From Dreissena polymorpha (taxonomy: Eukaryota > Mollusca > Bivalvia > Myida > Dreissenidae), in NCBI RefSeq assembly GCF_020536995.1, contig NC_068358.1, forward strand, positions 33,384,509 to 33,448,508: 64,000 nt of DNA, in the 5' to 3' direction. Positions within the stretch are counted from its first letter, which is position 1, and every line of letters begins with the position of its first letter. The translations under genes and the position numbers were made by a program. Shown in pieces: positions 46,571 through 58,500 of this stretch. The notes below the pieces were generated by a model that was not told the DNA's origin, made no database searches, and worked only from the letters and a program-made list of their open reading frames with translations.

Positions 46571-49500
46571 AATCATAATCTTCGTCAACATCATCGCCAT
46601 CATCATCGGCATCGTCATCATGAGCATTATAATCATCATTATCTTTATCCACTTCAACATCATAAATGTAGAAGCCATCATCGTCTGCAAAATCATTAAA
46701 GTCATCCCCATCCTTGTTGTCGAATTGATTATTATCAATAAGCAATACGTGTCCATATCATCACCATCGTCGTTATCATCATCTTTAGAATGACTATACT
46801 AAGCCGTTATAATACTTACATACATGTGGTTAAATTCTATAACTTTGAGCCTCGCTCATAACAACTATTTCATATCAAACTAAAATCAAGAAGTATTCTC
46901 AGTCAAACTGTCTCACCGAGTATTGCCATGACGTTGTTCTCCGTGACGATCTCGAGGGACCCTCGGGCGATCAATTAAAGGTCGGTGAGGATGTCCCCGG
47001 GGTGGATCAGCGTGTCCCCGGGAGGCGCGTGTGTTGTCTTGAACTGCAGAGACAGCGCGCGAAGGCACCCTTCAATGGGGGCGATAAAGGATTCACGGTG
47101 TGCTCACAAGTGTAATATGTGCGAAGTGAAAAGTTATATGTGCACAAAAGTGTGTCTGTGCAAGTGTGTTAACTGTGTGCGCAAAATTGGTCATTGTGCA
47201 GTAAAAAGTTTTTAAATTTTTCGTAAAATTTCAATGTTTTCGCGACATTGGTTAATGTGTGCGCAATTGTCCTAATTTATCAAAAAGTTTTCAGTGCGCG
47301 AAATCGTTTTTAGCATGCAAGGAAGGATTCAAATTGTGCGAAAAAGCCTCAACGTGTGCGCTAAAGTGTTCGGTGTGTGAGAAGTGATGTTCAGTGCGCG
47401 ATCAAATGTGTTTGATATGCTTGCAAAAGCGATAATGGATAAACTTTGCTATAATTTCTCACCAACAGGTTAAGTAACCGATGTGAATAGTTTGTAACCG
47501 AAAAGAAAGATAACCACTGCATGTGTCGTAACTGACAGGGGTGGTAACAGCTCCATGGAAAATAAATGTTGCGAGGAGTTTATAATCAATAGGGGTAAAA
47601 ACCCATTCAACGTGTTTGTAACCGATAAGCGATTACCGCTTCGAGGAGTATGTAACCGGTATGAAGGTAACCGTTCCAAGTAAATTATAATCGATAGTGT
47701 TAACCGCTGCAGTAAGCGACATTTGAGGATAAGAAAGCATTGAGAGCCAATATGGGAAGAAACTATCTAACTAATTGTAACTTATATGGCCGGAAACCAT
47801 TACGAGGAGTAAACCAGTAGTGGAAGTTTTAAAGCGTAAAATGGGGTAACCGCTGTGAGGAGTTTGTTACCAATATGGGTGGTAACCGCTAACCATTGGG
47901 AATGTAAAATTGACTAGTTTGCTGCAATAAAAAAAACGTATACCTGCCGAGGCTCTCTGGAAGGCGGGGCAGTTGTTAAGCAGGTTCCGGTTCAGATGAA
48001 GGCAGATATCCGCTTGTAAACATTCCGGAAAACTCTTTAAAACCTGCACGAACAGATCCGCATTTTAGCGTATGTTTTCGAAAAAAAAAAGATTATGAAG
48101 GCATGTTCGGAATATTAACATGCTGACTGTTAGTGCCCCGTACATAAATTTTGCCATAAATTATGGAAGGAAAGTAATTTTATCAACCAACCAAGATTTA
48201 AGTAAAGGGGAATTAACAATCTGGAATTGCAATTTTAAAAATCAAATTTATTTTCCTGATCGTCAAAACAAGTATCAATTTTAGAGAAAATTACCAACAT
48301 ATTTATGGCATCTTTATAGGGATTAATTACACGTCCGGCTTTCAGGGTTGGACATTTTATATGAATACTAAAAATAATTTAAAAGGACAATTATCACCAA
48401 CGCCTACTCGAAGGTTTAAAATTACATTTGGGGATGGACGATATTAAATCACCTTTTTTTCTGTTTGGGGGGAAAGTAAATTGTGCATACACCTTCTAAC
48501 CCCACAACTTAACGATCTCACTGTACTTATAACTCCTGTCTTTTTCGGCGTAAGCTGCATAAGCCAGCTTTTCACCTTAGCCTGACCTTTGTAAGTGTCC
48601 AATAAAATTCCAATAAAATTTCCCGCGGCTAGGTACGAATGAATACACTTCATTTATTCCATTGGCTGATTTGAGTATACCACCAAAACATTGGAAACAT
48701 ATCCGCGTCTTTGTAACACTGTTTTACTGTATGAAACAATTTTATCTCGAATGAAAAGGCTTAATAGATAGAACAGTTTTACACTCAATTCTCGACATCA
48801 ATACAGTTTGTGCGTACACCTTTTATTTTCAGAGTATTACCAGCGCAAGAGCGTTTATACTTAAAAGGCTATGTTCTCATATTTAGTACTTACTTCCTTA
48901 TTCCTGTCAACATGTTAACATGTAAAAGTATAAAGAGCAATGGAAGCGAGGCCTCACTTTAAAGCATTGCATTTCAACCCGCGAGGTCAATTCGCGGACA
49001 TTCAGAGTTTATATACAGGTCATCACCGGAGTTTGCGGCCAGTAAAATAATCGTTATATAATAAAGACGCTATCCGTGAACTAGGTGACCTGGAATTTTC
49101 TTTAGACCAGAAATATGTTAAATGAAGATATTCAGCAATATAATTATGGTATGTAAATAATAGATTCTTAATGTGTTTTCAACAATACAATGATAAATAT
49201 TATTGTTGATAAATTTAACAATAATTATTCGTCCATATTGCCTAATGTACTAAAGTGATATTATGAGCATGTAACAGTTTATAGGTGTCTATCGCAACCG
49301 TTGATTATTTTTGATGTTTCTACTTCATATACACTTATATTAATTAATGCAGCATCATCATACTAAAACAATATACCAGAAAGAGAAAAATAATGCATTT
49401 GAATATCAACCGTACTTTCGTTTGACAACTGATCATGCGTTTACGAGTTGAACCTAAATTTAGTTTTAGTGCAGATTTGTTCATACGACACAAAGACACG

Positions 49501-52500
49501 AAATTGTTTTACGGATCATTTCAGCTTACAGGACTGGGTGGGTCACGTAAGAATATCGAATATAAAATATATTTTTATAAACAACTGGTAGCAAGGTGAG
49601 TTGCAGATAATTAATCAGTAACCACATTTTAACTAACTATTTTGACCTGTTAATTCTTTTCAGCTCAATTCAACAGTGCAAACTGCCCATAATATCACTT
49701 TAAGCATTAGCACGATGATAATTGATACTGTTAATAATCGAATCAAATAGCAATGCCCGACAAACCACTAAAACAGGTTTGTTCGAAGAACGCGCCTATA
49801 AATACGGATACTTCTCGTGTGGCCGGTTGACTCATATGTTTAAATTTCACTTCCATTCTTCTTTTGGTTTTCTGTTTTGTATCTATAGGTTTATGACCAG
49901 CAATATGTTATAATGTAAAATAAGCCGCGAAAACTCCCCGTAACATCCCGTACTGCGTGTGATGCAGCTAAGAACTGCACAGAAAAAGACATTCGCTATC
50001 CTTGATCTCATTCATTAAACTATTTACGCCGTATATCTTTTTTAAAGATATTTCTTGTTTAAATTGTAAGCTCCCCATACTGTGTTCATGTCGATGCCAT
50101 TGGTATACGCCCATGTGTGCTGGAAGCTCTCTTGTAGACGCGAAGCGAGGTTTTTGGGAAGATGGTGAAAATTGATAAACTCTTTGATGCTCTGGGTTTT
50201 CTCGTGGTATTCGTCCGATCCCTGATACACTCTCATCATGATCGAGCTAACGTTGCCAAAGATAGCGGCGCTAAGAAGAGCTGGTAGGAGAGGCGAAAAA
50301 GTGATTCTAAAAATATCGTTCAAAATATAGTGTTTCAAAAAAAATCGAAAATAGTGTTTCTAAGGAACTAAGCTAATTAATATATGCATCGTATGGGGCA
50401 AATATAAAAATAAGATTCACACGTCCCTAACAAAAAAAACTTTTTTTCATCAAAATACACAAAAAGCACTTAAACTGAAAATGATGTCGTCATTAAGGTC
50501 AATTAGGCCACCGCGAAACGCACGCTTAAAGTTTTAGCAATCTATTGTTTTTGAACAAATAATAAAATTCAAGACAATGCTGACACAATAGATGTATAAT
50601 TTATGACTTTTTGATTACACAATACTATTGTTGATGGCATGTTACAAATATGTGTTCAACGAGTTTGTTTCCTTACGTATACGTTATCCGGTTTGAATTA
50701 AAGCAACATGCAAAGATTACGTCACATTAGTTGATGTTATGTTCTACTGCATAAGATATTATACAATAATACAATGATCTCTTCATGTATGAATCATTCA
50801 CACAATAAGATTTTTTTCTCAGATGTGAGAAATATATAATGCGAATAGCTCTACATTAAAAACGGGCATCGCTCTGCGAAAATGGGGCTTTTTGAATTTG
50901 CACTTTCCCACTTAACTGGTTGTTCGCTAAACAGAGACTTCCTTTAAAAGAAAAATACTATAAAAGCTTTAAAAGTTTTGTCCCAGATTAGCCTGTGCAG
51001 TCCGAATGCATTAAGCCCCATATTCATAAAACGAAGCTGAACGAAAAATATGGATCAAATAGAATCTTACAGCCAAGCAACATGGCAAAAATGGAGAATA
51101 TCTTCTCGGCGTTGGTGTTAGGGGAGACGTTGCCGAACCCTATACTGGTGAGGGAGGTGAACGTAAAGTACAGCGCCGTTATTTAGTACGTCTTGACGCT
51201 GGGGCCGCTATCAGTGACGTTTGCGACGTACGGCTCGTGGATATTGGTCGCGAGCTTGTCTAGCCAACCTGCGAGCAACAGCAAATGTGAGGGCGACCGA
51301 AAAATGTTCATGAACAATAACTTAATGAGAACAACCGCAAATGTTCACAAACACAAATTTCCCAAAGAACGAAATAAACACGACCACAATGTTAAAAAAG
51401 ATTGACGTCATTAATAGCAAACACAAATTGTGTGACGCCGGAAGTACCGACGCGAAAAGCTTCAAACCGGGGGTCTTATTGTAATGATAGAAATAAATTG
51501 CAACGTTAAAGCGAGATTATACGATTTTGTCAAATATTTATGAATTTATATGAAGTGTGTAAAAAACATAGTATACATATATTTCAATATAATTAAAATA
51601 AAAGTTAAGAAGAACATGTGTCGAAAAATGCGAAATAAGCCAGATATTTAATTCTGAAATCGAAAAAGTCCGTACAGTCGAATTCGCCAGCATGTATATC
51701 ATGCATATACGACGTAAATCTTAATTTAGTTTTAGTGCAGATTCATTCATACGACACAAAGACTCAATTTTGATTTACGGATCATTTTAATTGCCTGCAA
51801 CGATATATATTCATTCGACACACAAACACTAACTCCGATCCAAATAAAAAGACGAATGCTTCGGTTTTTGTTGGAAAATATGTACAAAATATCATCGTCA
51901 CAATCGGCTCGGGCGCTAATTTGTCTTTGTCATTTTATGAAATTCGTCTTTAATGTATAATTTTTATTGCATATTTTGTGTTATTGTAATATAATGCATC
52001 AATATATTACAAATTAACACATACAAAAATCATATAATCTCGCTTTAACATTTCGTTAGATGATATATATCGACCTCTGAATTGAGCGCCGGAAGTACCT
52101 ATTGCGGACTCCAAGTGCGGACGCTCCCAGTAGGCGATGGCGTAAAAGATGCAGGCGAGCCAGTGACCGACCAGGGTGAAGGTCACCATAAGGAGAAGCA
52201 ACACCGCCGCTCCGTATTCAGCGAACTGCTCTATGCGCCGGATGACTCGTAGCAGACGCAGCAGACGCGCCGTTTTGAGGATCCCCGCGATCGTCATTGT
52301 CTGAAATAGAGAGAGGGATCTTGTTGTCTGTTGTACTTTGCTACCTGGAAGTAACGACGGCAGTTTAACGGTTTGATAATAAGCACATATGCAGTCACTT
52401 GAATAAACAAGTGGGGCATTGCAAGTAGAAGAACGGACGCACATATTGTTATGGTGAGTGATGAACTAACAGTCAAAACGTCGAACATTTTGCATACTGA

Positions 52501-55500
52501 ATAAAATAATTATTCTGTTATTTTAATTATTTTTTAAATTATTTTTTTTGACAATGGTAAAACATGATTGAAAAATTTAACTGATGAGAATTGCTCTATA
52601 TTATTGTTTTTCAAAACAGAGTTATGTAAATGTAACTTAATTCGGTTCCCGATAAAATGCTCCATTCGTTTCCATGTATGAGAAGGCCCTGATTTATATA
52701 ATCACATATACGGGCGTGTTTGGCATTGTGAAAAATGTATTCCCGCCGAACCAACACTGTCCCTACCGGCTTGTCTGCAGACGGCGAATAATTGCGCTCA
52801 CGTCTGCTCAGACTCATTAGGGAAATACGAAATTAATAATCGTGATCGGCATGGCTTCACGAAATATTTCCTTATGTTTCTGATAACAATATCTCATGCA
52901 GTCTTCACAGCACATCGCTTCTACAATCAAACCCTGCACGAATAAGTACATACAAAGCTCGAGTATACGTCAAAGAGCTTGCATAAACATAGCCCTTGAG
53001 GGAAATCTGAACTTTAGTTGTTTTAGGGAAAATATTCATACAAAATTAACATCTAGAGGATAAACTATTAACAATCCCAGTGATTGTACTGATTATCAAC
53101 CATGCATGTTCTCGTTATAACACGGTTGTTACACGCCCGGTAATAACGGGCGCAACCTCTTTCTTGCGATGTATTGTTACATGAGGTGGCGCTAAGCTCC
53201 GGATATTTTGAAATGTCACGAATAATTCTACGGGATGAGTATGATTTATATGGGTTGATTTTTTTTCAAAATATTTCGCTTTTTTAAATCGGGCAGTGTA
53301 ATGAAATTTCGAAAACCTGGTCATTAGCGCCATTTCGGAAGTAGCATGGGCTCTTTTATAAATGCATCGCAAACAGAGGTGGCGCTTGTGATTAACGCCC
53401 GTGAGTAAGTCCCGTCAAAAGACAGGCGTATAAAAACAATAATTGACAACATCCGCTCTCGTTGTCAATTACCATAAATCAGATTGTTCTCAAATGGTTA
53501 TTATTGAACAACAAACGACGCATCGAACATAATTTCTGTTAGGTAAATCCATGTACAATTTGTTCACAATCGTGCTTCTGGAAATGTACGTCTCGTGTGT
53601 GTACCGCGTCAATAGAAATAATAACATATACTTAATTACGAATAATTTTGCCTGTATCATATCAATAAATCATAATTCGCAGAACCGGTTGTCAAAATGA
53701 CTGGAGCGAATAATTGCAATTTTCAATTAATAACAAATCACGAGCGGCCGACAACGATAGATATGGGATATCTCAGACCGCTGTTCGGCGGCACATCAAA
53801 GCGGGACACTGTGAATGAAATTCCGACAAATTGTAAGGTTTCCTTATATCAAAATTCTCCAAAATGCAATTAATTTGCGCGGCGTTCATTATGGATAATA
53901 CTAGTTGCCAACTAATGTAAAACATGTGTATTCTCCGTTCAATGCCTGCGTTGATATTGTTACGTACCTCTGCTTTGAGGTATACCGTTTTAATGACTTG
54001 ATTACTTATAGCTTTCAAATAGCTGTTAATATAGTGTTACGCTTGTTCCATCCGTTTTGAAATATGACACAAGTTCATAATAAACGTTTAAACAATAATT
54101 TATTCGTGCAGAGATAAATAATCGCCGTAAACAACCCGTTAGACAGCAACACAATGTAAGTGATTCCTAACCGCCAGCTTCCCGGTAATTATACTAGGGT
54201 AGTATTTACAAAGTTACTTCGACCGACAAATGAATCACTCTATTAACAAAAATTACGTCTATCCTAGATCTTGACTTAAACTCAACTGTCCTCTATTTTG
54301 TCTTATTGTTCAATACTGATGACCAAAATTCGTCAGTGACCAAGATTCTGGGCAGTGACCAAGATTCTGATCATTAATGACCAGAATTCTGGTCACCAGT
54401 GACCAAAATTGATCAGTGACGTGACTGACCATAAATAATGACCAAGAAATTAGAACGATACATGACGTCATTTACCAAATGTCATAACAATTAGACATAA
54501 TGGCGCCTTATTTAGAAAAACAATGAAAAATACAAAGTATTCAAATGGATGGCTCACCGCTAGATAAAAGTTCTGGTGATGTTTAGATTATATAGACTCA
54601 GTAGTGTACATTTGTCAATTGTTTTATATAGTCACATAATGTCACCAGAATTGAATGAACAACTTAAAAGGCAGTCAATTGAACAGGTAAGTGCAACTGT
54701 TACACCTGGGGTGTATCAATATTCTCGATCGAGTTGTGGTTAACATTATTGTTGCTAATTTGATAAATGGCAATTTCTTTATTATGGATAATACTAATTG
54801 CCTACTAATATAAAAAATATGTATTTCCCGTTCAACGCCTGCTATGATATTTTCGTTCGAGTTGTAGTTAACATTGTTGTCGAGCGATGAGCTATGACAT
54901 TTGTCTGTTGACGTTGACTACTAGTGTATGCCTTATTTTGTGGTTTCATTTACAGATAGTCTGATATGCATTTTTATATCATGTTTTTTTTCATGCGAAC
55001 CAGTTTCAGTACACCCTCGAAAAATGAAATGTTTGTTTTCCAGTACTGTTCATGAATATTCGAATGGGCTTTATTAAGTATATAATGCATGTGTTTATAA
55101 CTAGATCACCTTTATATGTTCATTGCAATATTCACGTTTCTCCCCGTATCAATATAATGTGTTTTACACTTTACACATGAAGTCACTATAGCTGTCTAAG
55201 CCGCATTGAAAACACCTTTTGCTGTTGTTGTTTTTTTACTTTAGTTAAAAACAATATTTAAGTAAATACTTTATTAATGTTTCCGTTGTTTATAATCCAC
55301 ATAACATAAATATGTTATTGAAAGTAATTAAACAATTTTCTTTTCTTGTGTACAATACCTAACAATGCCTCAATGTTCCAACATTCTGATGAACATATAA
55401 CATAACATAACATAACATTTATTAGGCATAAAACAGCATATTGCAAATGTATAGCCTATACACGGTATGTGTTTGTGAGAAAGCAAAGACATGGTACATG

Positions 55501-58500
55501 TATTTGAGAAGTACAACACAAAACGATGAATACGAATAGTTAGGTAAAACAAAAGAGAAAAAAAAGACAATTCAAAATAATTCAAAGAATAGAATCAATA
55601 ATGATACAATGATAATTGCTTTATCTAAATATATGTACATTAGGCAAATGGAAACAATAATCATAGTTAAAACGGTTAACTTATTATTACATCTGTTCTT
55701 ATATACTATATATCTAAACATACTAAATTGAAGGCATTTATTTTATGCTTTCCGGTGGTTTATAGAGAAATATCAGTCGATTCAAACTGATAATTTCACT
55801 GTTTCAAACAGTGAAAATTATCAGTGAAAATTATCGATAATTTTAATTGTTTACTTTGAAATGACGTCATTTTTTTAAGAAATGACGTCATTATCCCAGC
55901 GAAATTCTTTATTAAAATACTTAAACAATGTCTATAAACTGTGAAAAAGGCATAAAATAAAAAGAAAATTTGTTGGATTCGGTGGAATATCGATTTTATT
56001 TCACCCGTGATCAAAGACAAAAAAAAAATTCACTCGTGGCTGCGCCACTTGTGAAAATATTATTTTCTATGATCACTCGTGAATTAAAATCGATAATCCA
56101 CCGAATCCAACAAATATCCTCTATATATTTTATATTATTTATATACTGTTATTTAATAATTATCAACAATAAAGCCGAGATGATTAAAAAGACGTGCAAT
56201 TATTAGGTTGCCCAAACTGCTTAATAATAGTGTGCAGCAAACGTTTTAAAGAACGCACAACTGTTGTGTTCATTTTTCTATTACTGGTTCATATTTTCAA
56301 GAAAAATAAGTTAAGTTAGCCCTTTTATACAGTGTGTATTACACCTACAATTTAAATTATGATCAAACATCTATGATGAGGCATTTGATATACAATCTGT
56401 GTAAACCCTTAAAACTCCATATGTAGGTCACATAACCCCAAACCGGAGCTCCTGTTTGCAGGGTCACAAGCAGGCAACTTGATACTTATTACACATTGTT
56501 CAGTGCATGCTGCCTAGGATTTGTAAAATACATTGCAAATGTCACGTTTTGGTATCAATTTGAAGGTATATTTGTTAGCAATCAGAAAAATAGCCATTTT
56601 TGTGCTCTACTTTTTTCTGTTGATGGTTCCCGGCTTTGAAAGTAGATCATACTATTTGAGCCCAAAGTGGTCGCCTCCACATGTGTCAAAACTGGTGTGC
56701 TTTTTCTAAGGTAAATATTTGGAGTTACAACAAATAGAATTTGATGACATGCATTTTTTTTCAAAAGATTATGCATTTATCTTTCCAATGATGTATGATG
56801 ATATAGTGCTGAAACGCTTGGTCATGGTAAAAAGTGATATCGAACTTCAACAAATGCATAACGATTTAATAACGGACGAAGTAGACGTATCACGTTATAA
56901 TGTCGGAGAGACGATGTATCACGATTGGTTGAATGGATAGAAAGACTTGAGCTTTGTCAAAAACGTGAATAATACCGCGCGCTGATTTGGAAGCTATGAT
57001 CAAGGTTACATAACTCAGGATTTGTGTATGATTGGGCATGATAAAAGTGTATTAATATCCATATTTCATTTCGATGACATATTAATAATCGATTGAAAAA
57101 TGTAACAGTAATATTCGTTACAAACATTTTCGGACAAACCGACAGACGGGGTTACCCATACATATCCTCTCACTGCGGGGCGATAAATGCAATCAAGTTT
57201 TATGTTCAAATCACTGTACACAGTTCGGCTAATTTGCAGTCAAAACGCCGTCTTGAGAATTACGTCCGGCTAACCGGCGACGCGCCAAGCTTTACCTCTT
57301 GGCAAGCGAAACGGACGTGGATGCGGCGGGCGGATTAGAGGTTGCAGTCTTCTCGCCGATTATCAATTAGGGAATCTATTCACTAAACCGAGAGTCGAGA
57401 GATCTCTTGAGAAAGTGTGCGTGTACATACAAATTGGCGGCATTGTTTGGTATCATGTATTTTGTTGTCTGTGGAACGTTAATATATGAAGTACTTTGAG
57501 GTAATATATGATATAATATATCAGATGACAACCACAGTTATCATTTGAAGTCTATGACAGACATATTAACAAACAAACAGACGGACGGACGGATTGACAG
57601 GCTAATAGCATCTTGCGTAGCAGTGTGGAACTTAAGGTACAACATTAATTTTTCGGTGTAAAACGTCATTCGCGTCAGCTTTGTGCGAAACACCATTTAC
57701 GAAATATGTAACCATGTGTAAAAGCAGCATTTGAGTCACTAGGAGAGATTTGTAAAAATGTCAATGACGTCACGTGTAGCTATGTTTTTATCGTCATTTA
57801 CGACACAAGCGGCTATGTGTAAAACGCCCTTTACGTTGATAGTTGCTAGGTGTATAACTTCATTTTTGTCTGTTTTGATGTGTATGCGAAGAAAACGTCA
57901 CTTACGTCACTTGTGCCGGACCCAAAGAGCAGCAGATCGAAAGGAAGAGCGGCAATGGTGTCAATGACGAACCAGCCCTTGAGGTAGTTGATTGCTATAC
58001 GCTTCTGATTCATCACCACCTCGCCATTGTGAAGATACGAGGTCCGGAAGTTGATAAAATGTCCGCTGCGGATATCAAGAAGTGTTTTACGTTAAAACCA
58101 TAAATCCACGTTTAAACATTGTCATGATATTTTTCCGTTTCTATAAACGGACGACTTATATTCAAGTGATCGGGGGGGGGGGGGGGGGGGGTAAATATCA
58201 AAGTCGGTTAAAGATGAGTCTAGTATAATAATCTGACAATAATGCAATTCCTTGTCCTTTAATCCTTACTTGTTATCTTTGCCTTAGCCTCCAAATATAC
58301 TGTACTTTTAATAAAATAGCGCAATTTGTTCGCAGAATATATGAGCCGCGTTCTTGGGAAACAGGGCTTAACTCTTGTTTTATCCTGCCTATGTTGCAAA
58401 CATTGACCTAATAAAGCAGGGTAGAATAAACAAGTTGATCACCGGCAGTACCTCGCGTGATCGCGATCTACCGTAAGTACGTATTCCTACGCGCCGATTA

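Larger units (their letters stand above)
52301..57905. other. Large ERG intron (S3 to S4), repeat-rich
   Basis: 5.6 kb without a supported exon. Contents seen: a direct repeat at 53888-53985 and 54780-54850 ('TTATGGATAATACTA...CGTTCAA'); a GTGACCAAGATTCTG-type minisatellite at 54310-54450; 'AACATAACATAACATAAC' at 55399-55420; two hairpins near 55790-55880 and 55971-56112. A GC-richer open segment at 57240-57340 has a donor-like GTAAAG on the minus strand but no recognisable protein. Confidence 0.55.

Noticed and set aside
46329-46793. Asp-rich and Met-rich ORFs beside the ERG exon
   Set aside because: (CAT)n artefacts in an ERG intron.
57093-57338. 81-codon + ORF as a gene within the ERG intron
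   Set aside because: No domain, no splice partners; GC-richer composition alone is insufficient.
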